Assembly: GCA_002352105.1 (NCBI GenBank)
Contig: DEHV01000058.1
Span: 27,053 to 36,285, forward strand
Direction: 5' to 3'
Length of the DNA stretch: 9,233 nt
Origin: Chitinophagaceae bacterium UBA2791
GTDB lineage: Bacteria > Bacteroidota > Bacteroidia > Chitinophagales > Chitinophagaceae
Each line of letters opens with the position of its first letter. The first letter of the stretch is position 1. The notes under the pieces are model-generated. The model had not been told where the DNA came from, searched no databases, and saw only the letters and a program-made list of their open reading frames with translations. The position numbers and the translations under genes were made by a program. Of the stretch, positions 1 through 5,745 are shown one piece after another.

Positions 1-551
1 AGGAACTCGTTTACGGGCTTCAGTGAATCGGCATTTGGAGTCGCGTCAAAATACAATGCGCCCCGTAGAAAATGGCGAACCGAGTCTGTGACAAAGAACT
101 GCCTTGCCGTAGCGGCATTTCCTCCTACCTTAAAGAAAACGCCGCTAATGCCGTGTGGCGTACGCATCAGCGAGTCCCTGATCGCGGTAGCCTTGGCGGT
201 ATGTTTATAGGTCAGTTTAAACGCGTCGTCGACCAGCTTATCATATTGATTCCGGGCGAGGTCTTTATAGCTGATATATATCCGGCCATTAAGCCCGGGG
301 AAATCGATATTGATCCAATAGGGGTTTTCGGGTTTATCATCAAAAAATGTAGTGTCCTGGATAACCTCGGAATAAACCGGGTATTCGAAAGAATAAGGGT
401 AACCCGGTTTATCAAATAATTGATACTCCTGCGCGGGCAGATCGATCCTGTAATACCCTCTCTGGCGGATAGTGTAATCGCTGTTACAGGAAGAAAGGGC
501 GATCATAATGATTGCCGCCGCTATTATATTATTGAGGATATTTTCATTCAT
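1..551 (-). CDS. gldD: GldD, gliding motility lipoprotein (3' end cut by window edge)
   Basis: This open frame runs from an ATG at 551 off the left edge, giving 183 codons without a stop. It starts with a lipoprotein signal: a hydrophobic stretch at residues 8-20, then L-S-S-C with the lipidated cysteine at residue 22. Family-typical segments follow: RGYYRIDLP (about 31-39), YPYSFEYP (51-58), a central LTYKHTAKATAI, and near the edge RQFFVTDSVRHFLRGALYF. Known family role: GldD is an envelope lipoprotein required for Bacteroidetes gliding and linked to type IX secretion; its biochemical activity is unknown. The gene lies 32 nt after gldE on the same strand, the conserved gldE-gldD order, so it is probably co-transcribed. 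From the usual family length of about 190 residues I infer only about ten C-terminal residues are missing. There is no clear ribosome binding site. I am confident of the family from the motifs and the neighbour. Confidence 0.9.
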   Translation of the reverse strand, partial: MNENILNNIIAAAIIMIALSSCNSDYTIRQRGYYRIDLPAQEYQLFDKPGYPYSFEYPVYSEVIQDTTFFDDKPENPYWINIDFPGLNGRIYISYKDLARNQYDKLVDDAFKLTYKHTAKATAIRDSLMRTPHGISGVFFKVGGNAATARQFFVTDSVRHFLRGALYFDATPNADSLKPVNEF

Positions 552-583
552 GAGGAATCTTTTAAACGATGAACTGGACTGCG

Positions 584-1927
584 CTAAGCATTACCTCGGT
601 TCAGGGAGACTTTTACCTTCTTGATCCGGTTGCGATCCACTTCCACAATGGTAAATTCAAAATCGCCCGCTTTGACGGCATCTCCGGCCTTGGGGATCTC
701 CCCGGCAACTTCCAGCGCCAGCCCCGCCAGGGAGTCGCTTTCCCCCTTGAGAGAATTAAACGTGTCGAAGGGCAGGCCCATGGTCTTGCACACGTCGTTT
801 ATCATGGTGCCCCCTTCAAAAATATAGGTGTTATCGTCCAGCTTTTTATTGGCAGACTCCTCATCGTCGAATTCATCCTTTATATCCCCGATTATTTCTT
901 CGAGAATGTCTTCAAGGGTCACGATGCCGCTGGTGCCGCCAAATTCGTCTACCACTACCGCAAAATGGATGCGTTTATGCTGGAATTCCTTCAACAGGTC
1001 CTTGATATACTTTTGTTCGTGAACAAAATAGGGAGGCCGTATTAAGGCGCTCCAGTCAAAATCATCCGGCTCATGAAGATGGGGCAGGAGATCTTTGCTG
1101 TGGACCATTCCCACAATATCATCCAGGCTTCCCTTATAGATAGGCAGGCGCGAGTAATGCAATTCATCGATCTTTTTCTTAAGCTCGCCGAATGAGATCG
1201 TATGTTCAATACCGCTAACATCAAGCCGCGTGCGCATAACCTGCTTAACGGTGATATCCCCGAATTTGTAAATTCCGGTGAGGATGCGCTGCTCGTCTTC
1301 TTCCTGAACAGTAGATTTGATAGCGGCTTCCAGTTGTTGCTGGGAATAGGCGCGCGAAGCCTTTCCGCCAAGGAAACGTTCAATATAATCGGACATGCTG
1401 ATCAGCCTGGCGCCGGTCCTTTTAAACAGGTAATACAATACCTCCACCAGGTAAGACGCTTCATAAGCAAACCGGAGATTATTCTGGGAGGCCCGAACCT
1501 TTGGAAGGGTTTCTCCGAACAATACCAATACGGAAGTAATAACAATCACTTTTATGCCGATCACCGTCAGCGTCATCCACCAGGTATCCGCCTCTGCTAT
1601 GCGGATCTGGTCGATCAGCACATTGGCCAGTATGATAATGGCGATATTTACGAAGGTATTGGATATCTGCAGCGTGGCCGCCAGCAGCTTCGGTTCCTCG
1701 AGCAGGTTGGCAATTCTTTTCCAGCCGGGATCCTGCTTTGTTTTCAGCAGGTTGATATCGCGATAGGTAAGCGAAAAAAAAGCAACCTCGGCGCCGGATA
1801 TAAAAAAAGAAAGGATCAGTAAAATGATCATTGTTAAGGCCAGTAGCACAGTAGCCTGCGTATTGGCCGCCAGGAACAGGGGATGAAAGCTATCGCAAAA
1901 AAAAGTCAACAATAACTGGTTTTCCAA
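584..1927 (-). CDS. gldE: GldE, CNNM/CBS/CorC-domain membrane protein
   Basis: A 447-residue protein with the layout of the HlyC/CorC (CNNM) family. A DUF21/CNNM transmembrane domain covers about residues 26-190, with membrane segments near 26-47, 88-108 and 118-138 and the conserved SGAEVAFFSL (44-53) and GETLPK (138-143) motifs. A CBS pair follows (about 229-285 and 295-350, including VVVDEFGGTSGIVTLEDILEE), then a CorC/HlyC C-terminal domain (about 363-441). Family members bind nucleotides through CBS domains and are linked to Mg2+ or Co2+ efflux. In Bacteroidetes, GldE is tied to gliding motility and works with GldD, which follows 32 nt downstream. The start is TTG at 1927: an in-frame stop lies at 1943-1945 and there is no upstream ATG. 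The first in-frame ATG (residue 33) falls inside the first membrane helix, and family members have residues before that helix. A start at the TTG codons of residues 6-7 is also possible. Confidence 0.92.
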   Translation of the reverse strand: MENQLLLTFFCDSFHPLFLAANTQATVLLALTMIILLILSFFISGAEVAFFSLTYRDINLLKTKQDPGWKRIANLLEEPKLLAATLQISNTFVNIAIIILANVLIDQIRIAEADTWWMTLTVIGIKVIVITSVLVLFGETLPKVRASQNNLRFAYEASYLVEVLYYLFKRTGARLISMSDYIERFLGGKASRAYSQQQLEAAIKSTVQEEDEQRILTGIYKFGDITVKQVMRTRLDVSGIEHTISFGELKKKIDELHYSRLPIYKGSLDDIVGMVHSKDLLPHLHEPDDFDWSALIRPPYFVHEQKYIKDLLKEFQHKRIHFAVVVDEFGGTSGIVTLEDILEEIIGDIKDEFDDEESANKKLDDNTYIFEGGTMINDVCKTMGLPFDTFNSLKGESDSLAGLALEVAGEIPKAGDAVKAGDFEFTIVEVDRNRIKKVKVSLNRGNA

Positions 1928-1995
1928 AGCGAGGTGTTTCGATTAACAATTGTAAAAGCCCGGGGCCTCTACGTTAAGGCAATCTAAATCATAAA

Positions 1996-2014
1996 GGCAG
2001 GTAATTAACCTGCC
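1996..2014 (-). promoter_or_regulatory. Hairpin in the gldE leader, or ssb terminator
   Basis: A perfect 7-bp inverted repeat, GGCAGGT / ACCTGCC, encloses a 5-nt loop. Read on the minus strand it is followed by CTTTATGATTT, which is only partly T-rich. It lies 93 nt after the ssb stop and about 70 nt before the gldE start. The gldE promoter candidate at 2030-2060 is upstream of it, so the hairpin would form at the very 5' end of the gldE mRNA. It could be an ssb terminator, a stabilising 5' stem-loop, or an attenuator. The fold is certain in sequence; the role is inferred. Confidence 0.6.
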
Positions 2015-2029
2015 CTATAAGATTATATG

Positions 2030-2060
2030 CAAAAGTATATTAATGATTGATAATGTAAAA
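2030..2060 (-). promoter_or_regulatory. Bacteroidetes-type promoter for gldE-gldD
   Basis: On the minus strand TACTTTTG (2037-2030) exactly fits the Bacteroidetes -7 consensus TAnnTTTG. It is preceded, after a 19-nt spacer, by TTTT (2060-2057), one base off the -33 consensus TTTG. This spacing is in the range reported for these promoters. Transcription would start near 2023-2025 and give a gldE leader of about 100 nt that begins almost directly with the 1996-2014 hairpin. Confidence 0.6.
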
Positions 2061-2106
2061 TTGAAAAAAGAACAGGAACGCCCTTAAAAAGCATGACCGG
2101 AAAGAT

Positions 2107-2541
2107 TTAAAAAGGGAGATCCTGCGAAGACTCCCCCAGCGGAGGAATATCCGAGTTAAATCCTTCTATCCCCTCATTCGAAGCGCCGGAAGAACCATGG
2201 GGCAGATCGTTTCTTTTGTCGAGCATGATCAGGTTATCTCCCACAACCTCGGTAGCGAATTTTTTATTGCCTTCCTTATCGTCCCAGCTCCTGGTCCTGA
2301 GCCTGCCCTCAATATATACCAGGCTGCCTTTGTGTAGATATTTCTGCGCCAGTTCTGCCAATCCCCTCCACAATACCACGGTGTGCCACTCTGTCTGCGA
2401 AATCAGCTTGCCTGCCCTGTCTTTAAATGTTTCGGTTGTAGCAAGTGGAAATTTAGCCACCGCTATATTTCCTTCAAGATGTTGAACATCGGGATCCCTA
2501 CCTAAATTTCCAATAAGCATTACCCTGTTGACTCCTCTCAT
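2107..2541 (-). CDS. ssb: Single-stranded DNA-binding protein SSB
   Basis: A 144-residue SSB. The OB-fold covers about residues 3-108 and opens with the classic VNRVMLIGNLGRDPDV. Aromatic residues expected to stack on ssDNA are present: W52 and W58 in TEWHTVVLW, and W86 in LRTRSWDD. A short Gly/Ser-rich linker (about 115-135) leads to an acidic-hydrophobic tip ending DLPF, matching the conserved C-terminal peptide that recruits replication and repair partners. It normally acts as a tetramer at replication forks and in recombination and repair. The length is slightly below that of E. coli SSB, as expected for the short linker. Its start is ATG at 2541. It lies 148 nt downstream of mutY on the same strand, a common Bacteroidetes pairing of two DNA-maintenance genes, and ahead of gldE. 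The sequence between mutY and ssb has no convincing promoter motif, so read-through from mutY is likely. Confidence 0.97.
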   Translation of the reverse strand: MRGVNRVMLIGNLGRDPDVQHLEGNIAVAKFPLATTETFKDRAGKLISQTEWHTVVLWRGLAELAQKYLHKGSLVYIEGRLRTRSWDDKEGNKKFATEVVGDNLIMLDKRNDLPHGSSGASNEGIEGFNSDIPPLGESSQDLPF

Positions 2542-2689
2542 ATTGATAAGTTTGATGGTTAAAAATCATCTCCCGCTTATTATCCTTTTTAAAGTTAAAT
2601 TTTTTCGGAGAAATTAGTATAAATATTTACACTTAGTGGAATTGTCTTTTTAACTGTAGCACAGCATAATAAGCCCATCAAAACAAGCG
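2542..2689 (-). other. mutY-ssb intergenic spacer
   Basis: This 148-nt AT-rich gap holds no gene I can support and no perfect TAnnTTTG promoter. A weak -7-like TAATTTCT occurs on the minus strand, without a good -33 partner. No strong terminator hairpin is visible, so mutY and ssb may share a transcript. Confidence 0.4.
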
Positions 2690-4021
2690 CTAAATATCGT
2701 CCCGCGCAGGGGATGGATAGACCTGTTTCAGATACGCGTGAAGCAGTTTCGGAAAAGCATACTCATGAAGATCATTTTTTTTAACAAGTTGATAACCAAT
2801 CGCCCCCTGAGCATTGTGCTCGTCGGCCCTGGCAAGGAGCTTTGTTATTTTCTTTTCGAGTAACATACGATCGCTATCAACCGCGTCCCGCAATTGTCCG
2901 GAAGCCCCGGCATTTTTGTTTCCCGATAAAATGCGCTCGCCGGCCGCACGATCCGAAGCTTGTCCGGAAGTCGCAGTATTCTTATGCCTTTTACTTATTG
3001 TAGCAACCTTTCGATTGGCTAAAGCGGGTTTGCCGGGCCCCTGCAGTTTTCCATCTTCCTCCGGGCCCCCGCCAGGTAGGGGAATGGTCACCCGGATAAA
3101 CCTGCCATGCACCTGTTGATGGGTAAGCTGCTGCGTATAGACCTCGCTCGACGACCGGACGATAAAGGGCTGCCGTTTAAGCATTTTTTTTAAAATATCC
3201 CCGGGGCCATGCGCAGCATCTCCATCCGTTTCAAAACACACGAACTCATGAAGGTTCTGCCAGATATCCTTGCCGGTGCGCTTTCTTATATATACGCCGT
3301 CGCCGATCTCAATAAGAAAATAATAAAACCATCGCGCCTTCTTTTTAAGGCTTTTTGATTTTACCGGCAGATCCTCTATATACCCGTGACGGAAGGCTTC
3401 GCATTCCTTCGACTGAACGCATTGTCCGCATAGGGGGCTACGCGGTTTACAAATAGTAGCCCCGAAATCCATGATGGCCTGATTGTAGGTCCCGGGCGAG
3501 TCCGGATCAATCAGCGAGCCGGCAAGGGAATGGTATATCTTTTTGCCTGCCACATCATCAATGGGAGTGGATACGCCGAAATACCTGGAAATCACCCGTA
3601 GCACATTACCGTCGACCACCGCCCGGCATTCGTTGAAAGCAAAGGAGGCAATGGCCGCCGCCGTATAAGGACCGATACCCTTTAGCTTAAGGATCTCTTC
3701 ATAGGCAGAAGGAAATTTTCCCCCATGCTCCTCAACCAGGGTCCTGGCCGTATGGATCAGGTTTTTGCAACGCGAGTAATACCCAAGCCCTTCCCACATC
3801 TTATACACCTGCTTTTCAGGAGCTTTGGCCAGCGCAAACACCGTAGGAAAGGCCTTGATAAACCGTTCATAATAGCCTATTCCTTGCTCTACCCGGGTTT
3901 GCTGAAGCATGATCTCGCTTAGCCATATTTTATAGGGGTCCTTTTCCCCCTTCCAGGGCATAATGCGCCTGTTTTGAACGGCATTCCATTTCAACAGCTT
4001 ACGGGTAAAATCAGCTTTCAT
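2690..4021 (-). CDS. mutY: A/G-specific adenine glycosylase MutY with an enlarged C-terminal region
   Basis: MutY removes adenine mispaired with 8-oxoguanine in base excision repair. All key parts are visible: catalytic E36 in SEIMLQQTRV, a helix-hairpin-helix at 113-124 (LKGIGPYTAAAI), catalytic D137 in VVDGNVLRV, and a 4Fe-4S site C191-X6-C198-X2-C201-X5-C207. The C-terminal NUDIX-like 8-oxoG recognition domain starts near 229 (RKRTGKDIWQNLHEF at 246-260) and includes LTHQQVHGRF at 299-308. The protein has 443 residues, against about 350-370 in most homologues. The excess is a hydrophilic, probably disordered insert at about 315-407, containing two 22-residue repeats, placed before the terminal GYQL...EYAFPKLLHAYL. 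The frame is open throughout, so this is not a frameshift. Start is ATG at 4021. It heads the mutY-ssb-gldE-gldD strand and is divergent from the HU gene. Confidence 0.96.
   Translation of the reverse strand: MKADFTRKLLKWNAVQNRRIMPWKGEKDPYKIWLSEIMLQQTRVEQGIGYYERFIKAFPTVFALAKAPEKQVYKMWEGLGYYSRCKNLIHTARTLVEEHGGKFPSAYEEILKLKGIGPYTAAAIASFAFNECRAVVDGNVLRVISRYFGVSTPIDDVAGKKIYHSLAGSLIDPDSPGTYNQAIMDFGATICKPRSPLCGQCVQSKECEAFRHGYIEDLPVKSKSLKKKARWFYYFLIEIGDGVYIRKRTGKDIWQNLHEFVCFETDGDAAHGPGDILKKMLKRQPFIVRSSSEVYTQQLTHQQVHGRFIRVTIPLPGGGPEEDGKLQGPGKPALANRKVATISKRHKNTATSGQASDRAAGERILSGNKNAGASGQLRDAVDSDRMLLEKKITKLLARADEHNAQGAIGYQLVKKNDLHEYAFPKLLHAYLKQVYPSPARDDI
2852..2983 (-). repeat. Two-copy 66-bp in-frame tandem repeat inside mutY
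   Basis: Two adjacent 66-nt units (2983-2918 and 2917-2852 on the minus strand) encode residues 347-368 and 369-390 of MutY. Both begin KN and share S-G-Q at unit positions 6-8, D at 11, R at 17 and L at 19. At DNA level the strand-identical core TTGTCCGGAAG recurs exactly 66 nt apart (2894-2904 and 2960-2970). The units have diverged considerably, so the duplication is not recent. Confidence 0.75.
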
Positions 4022-4219
4022 ACTTTCCTGCCAAAAATGGCGTTTAAGGAAGTAACAATAGGAAAAAAGCTGATATAACCATAAATTTTATTTAAATTCA
4101 TTATCAATAATTTACAGTTTTCTTGCTTTTTTGAAAATTAACGTTTAATTTCATTAATGAATTGATTGTGTGCTATTTGCCATATAATTAGAATTAAACC
4201 TACAATAAACTTCATTATT
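4022..4219. promoter_or_regulatory. Divergent mutY / HU intergenic region
   Basis: This very AT-rich 198-nt region must carry the promoters of both mutY (minus) and the HU gene (plus). For HU, a TATAAT occurs at 4183-4188 with TTGATT at 4162-4167, but the spacer of 15 nt is short. TATTTGC at 4174-4180 resembles a Bacteroidetes -7 element lacking the two spacer bases. Neither is decisive. I see no clear motif for mutY and no small gene. Confidence 0.4.
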
Positions 4220-4540
4220 ATGAGAAAAGCAGACCTCGTTAACCAAATATCTGAAAAAACAGGTATCCCGAAGGTTGATGTATTGGTTACGCTGGAAACC
4301 ATGTTTAAAGAGATAAAAGATACGCTCTCGCAGGGTGAAAACATTTATATACGCGGCTTCGGGAGTTTTATTACCAAGAAAAGAGCTGCAAAAATCGGTA
4401 GAAATATCAAAAAGAATGTTGCTGTGCACATTCCTGAACACTATATTCCTGCTTTTAAACCAGCAAAAGAATTTGTTGCTGAAGTTAAAAAATTACAATC
4501 CGTTAAAGAAGATCAGCCAAACACCGATGAGGAGGCGTAA
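4220..4540 (+). CDS. HU/IHF-family nucleoid DNA-binding protein
   Basis: A 106-residue histone-like protein. It begins MRKADLVNQISEKTG, the usual HU helix 1, and carries the family signature around GENIYIRGFGSFITKKRAAK (39-58). The DNA-binding arm follows: GRNIKKN (60-66), the tip proline P72, and IPAFKPAKEF (76-85). HU dimers bend and compact DNA with little sequence specificity. The C-terminal 15-20 residues form a polar, acid-rich tail (ending DEEA) beyond the canonical 90-residue core, a modest extension. ATG at 4220 is chosen over an in-frame upstream start at 4166 because the family N-terminus begins exactly there and the 18 upstream residues resemble no HU sequence. Next comes the TPR gene after 23 nt, so they are likely co-transcribed. 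HU next to RNase E/G and divergent from mutY is a recurring Bacteroidetes arrangement. HU versus IHF subtype cannot be settled here. Confidence 0.94.
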   Translation: MRKADLVNQISEKTGIPKVDVLVTLETMFKEIKDTLSQGENIYIRGFGSFITKKRAAKIGRNIKKNVAVHIPEHYIPAFKPAKEFVAEVKKLQSVKEDQPNTDEEA

Positions 4541-4563
4541 TTTAGCGCCTAAACCATGTCGAG

Positions 4564-5406
4564 TTGAAAAAACAACAGATCATTCTTGTTTCAGGCGCGG
4601 CGGCCTTTCTTTGTATTCTTTATTTTTTCGGACGCACGCTTCCGCCTAAAAAAGTTTCCACAGAAGTAAAAACAGAGTCCAAGAAGTCATCATTTGATAT
4701 CGAGGCCATGCTGCAAGCCTCTAAGAATCAGTTAACAGCTGATCAGCAAGCCTATTTGACCACCCTTGAAAATTCCGTGGTCAGGGGAGATGTAAAAGAT
4801 CAGCAGGCGGCAGTTTATAAGCAAATAGCCGCATTTTACCGCGATTCCGCCCATCTTCTATTGCCATTCGCCTATTATACCGGGGAAGCCGCTAAATTGG
4901 AAAATTCTGAAAAAAGTCTCACCTTTGCTGCCCGTTTCTTTTTAGAGAGCTTCCGCAGACAGGAAAATCCCGATTTGAAACGCTGGATGGCGGATGAATC
5001 CAGAAAGCTGTTTGAAAAAGCATTAGAGATCAGTCCCGACAATGATTCCCTCAAAGTTGGACTGGGAAGCTGCTATCTTTTCGGAGACATCAGCGATAAT
5101 CCCATGCAGGGCATCACGATGATACGGGAAGTGGCAGAAAGAGATCCCGAAAACATGTACGCCCAATTTATGTTGGGCGCGGGAGGGCTGGTATCGGGGC
5201 AATTGAACAGGGCGATCGAACGGTTATTGACCGTAGCTTCCAAACAACCGGATAACGTGGAGGCAAAACTGATGCTTGCAGAAGCATATGAAAGAAAGCT
5301 GGATAAAGAAAATGCCATAAAATGGTATGAAGAAGTGAAGGGTCACGTAAACAACGCGGAGATCACGCAGGAAATAGACAAGAGGATCAACCAATTGAAA
5401 AAATAA
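4564..5406 (+). CDS. Membrane-anchored TPR protein of unknown function
   Basis: A 280-residue protein with a short positive N-terminus (KK), one hydrophobic segment at 6-22, and a charged linker at 24-45. This suggests an inner-membrane anchor or uncleaved signal with the rest in the periplasm; topology is inferred. C17 in the hydrophobic stretch does not sit in a good lipobox. The C-terminal half looks like TPR repeats: about 142-174 (LFEKALEISPDNDSLKVGLG), 183-229 (EVAERDPENMYAQFMLGAG), and 234-262 (AKLMLAEAYERKLDKENAIK). Such repeats hold protein partners; no enzymatic motif is visible. The start is TTG at 4564, because no in-frame ATG precedes the membrane segment. An out-of-frame ATG at 4556 opens a three-codon frame (M-S-S-stop) whose TGA overlaps the TTG. 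It lies 23 nt after HU and before the rng region, so a link to RNA or nucleoid biology is possible but unproven. Confidence 0.85.
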   Translation: MKKQQIILVSGAAAFLCILYFFGRTLPPKKVSTEVKTESKKSSFDIEAMLQASKNQLTADQQAYLTTLENSVVRGDVKDQQAAVYKQIAAFYRDSAHLLLPFAYYTGEAAKLENSEKSLTFAARFFLESFRRQENPDLKRWMADESRKLFEKALEISPDNDSLKVGLGSCYLFGDISDNPMQGITMIREVAERDPENMYAQFMLGAGGLVSGQLNRAIERLLTVASKQPDNVEAKLMLAEAYERKLDKENAIKWYEEVKGHVNNAEITQEIDKRINQLKK

Positions 5407-5421
5407 GCCCTCGCAACAGGC

Positions 5422-5451
5422 TTTGTTTATAAAGGATTTACAATATTATTT
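5422..5451 (+). promoter_or_regulatory. Weak Bacteroidetes-type promoter candidate before the small ribosomal-type gene
   Basis: TTTG at 5422-5425 is followed after 18 nt by TATTATTT (5444-5451), which matches four of the six fixed bases of TAnnTTTG. It lies 21 nt before the ATG at 5473. A weak 5-bp stem, AAGCC (5405-5409) / GGCTT (5419-5423), just after the TPR stop may act as a poor terminator. Both are tentative. Confidence 0.25.
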
Positions 5452-5472
5452 AACTAAAATCATTGCAGACTT

Positions 5473-5568
5473 ATGCCTTGTGGTAAAAAAAGAAAGCGTC
5501 ATAAAATAGCAACGCACAAGCGTAAAAAAAGACTGAGAAAAAATCGTCATAAGAAGAAGAGCCGTTAA
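5473..5568 (+). CDS. Tiny basic ribosomal-type protein, AURKAIP1/COX24 (bS22/mS38) family
   Basis: A 31-codon gene (ATG at 5473, TAA at 5566-5568) encoding a protein that starts MPCGKKRKRHKIATHKRKKR and ends in NRHKKKSR. About two thirds of the residues are Lys, Arg or His. The start and the K-K-R-K-R-H-K-x-A-T-H-K-R-K-K-R core match the short Bacteroidetes proteins named AURKAIP1/COX24 domain proteins. That family includes the mitochondrial small-subunit protein mS38 and the mycobacterial bS22, which lie in ribosomal RNA of the small subunit. By analogy I infer a 30S component; no function is proven in this phylum that I can cite. It sits 66 nt after the TPR gene and is followed at once by a terminator hairpin, so it is the last gene of the HU-TPR transcript or has its own promoter. 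At this size it is easily missed by gene callers. Confidence 0.82.
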   Translation: MPCGKKRKRHKIATHKRKKRLRKNRHKKKSR

Positions 5569-5583
5569 CCTTCTGATTATAAC

Positions 5584-5610
5584 GGGCCGGTTTTAACAAC
5601 CGGCTCTTCC
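5584..5610 (+). terminator. Rho-independent-like terminator after the small ribosomal-type gene
   Basis: A perfect 7-bp stem, GCCGGTT (5586-5592) / AACCGGC (5598-5604), with loop TTAAC. It is extended by a G-U pair and a G-C pair (5585-5605, 5584-5606) and followed by the pyrimidine-rich TCTTCCTTCC. It starts 15 nt after the stop codon of the tiny gene. The tail is not a pure T run, so efficiency is uncertain. Confidence 0.65.
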
Positions 5611-5617
5611 TTCCTAT

Positions 5618-5702
5618 CGCTGAACTAATTATTTGTCTTCTATTGTAGACGATTATCTGGCGTAACTTGTACTGATACCTGACAAATAATTCCTCTTCAG
5701 CG
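5618..5702 (+). repeat. Interrupted inverted repeat upstream of rng
   Basis: Two nested perfect inverted repeats share one centre. The inner is AATTATTTGTC (5627-5637) against GACAAATAATT (5681-5691), 11 bp. The outer is CGCTGAA (5618-5624) against TTCAGCG (5696-5702), 7 bp. Small unpaired gaps of CT and CCTC lie between them, and the central loop is 43 nt. As RNA this is an 18-bp interrupted stem between the preceding terminator and the rng start at 5746. It may be a structured 5' leader or a protein-binding site. Nothing coding is visible in it. Confidence 0.7.
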
Positions 5703-5745
5703 CTTCTCTTGCAGTGAGACGGTTAGATGTAAAAGATGTATACGC

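Noticed and set aside
72..419. Plus-strand open frame of 115 codons near the left edge
   Set aside because: It lies opposite the gldD frame, whose lipobox and conserved motifs identify the true coding strand.
569..1045. Plus-strand open frame of 158 codons opposite gldE
   Set aside because: It is antisense to a well-supported gldE domain region, has no recognisable motif, and arises from codon bias on the other strand.
1202..1822. Plus-strand open frame of 206 codons opposite the gldE membrane domain
   Set aside because: Fully antisense to gldE; the composition is a mirror of the coding strand and no family features are seen.
1953..1968. GC-rich near-palindrome around GCCCGGGGC before gldE
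   Set aside because: The arms leave no room for a loop and the surrounding bases do not extend pairing, so no stable hairpin is supported.
4183..4188. Perfect TATAAT before the HU gene
   Set aside because: Bacteroidetes primary promoters do not rely on this box, the possible -35 is only 15 nt away, and the region is so AT-rich that a chance match is expected. Kept only as a note in the intergenic entry.
4530..4534. GGAGG as a ribosome binding site for the TPR gene
   Set aside because: It lies inside the HU coding end, about 29 nt from the TTG start, too far to act as a Shine-Dalgarno sequence.
5618..5702. The inverted repeat as a MITE or IS remnant
   Set aside because: No flanking target-site duplication is visible, the element is only 85 bp, and no second copy occurs in the window. 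A leader structure fits better.
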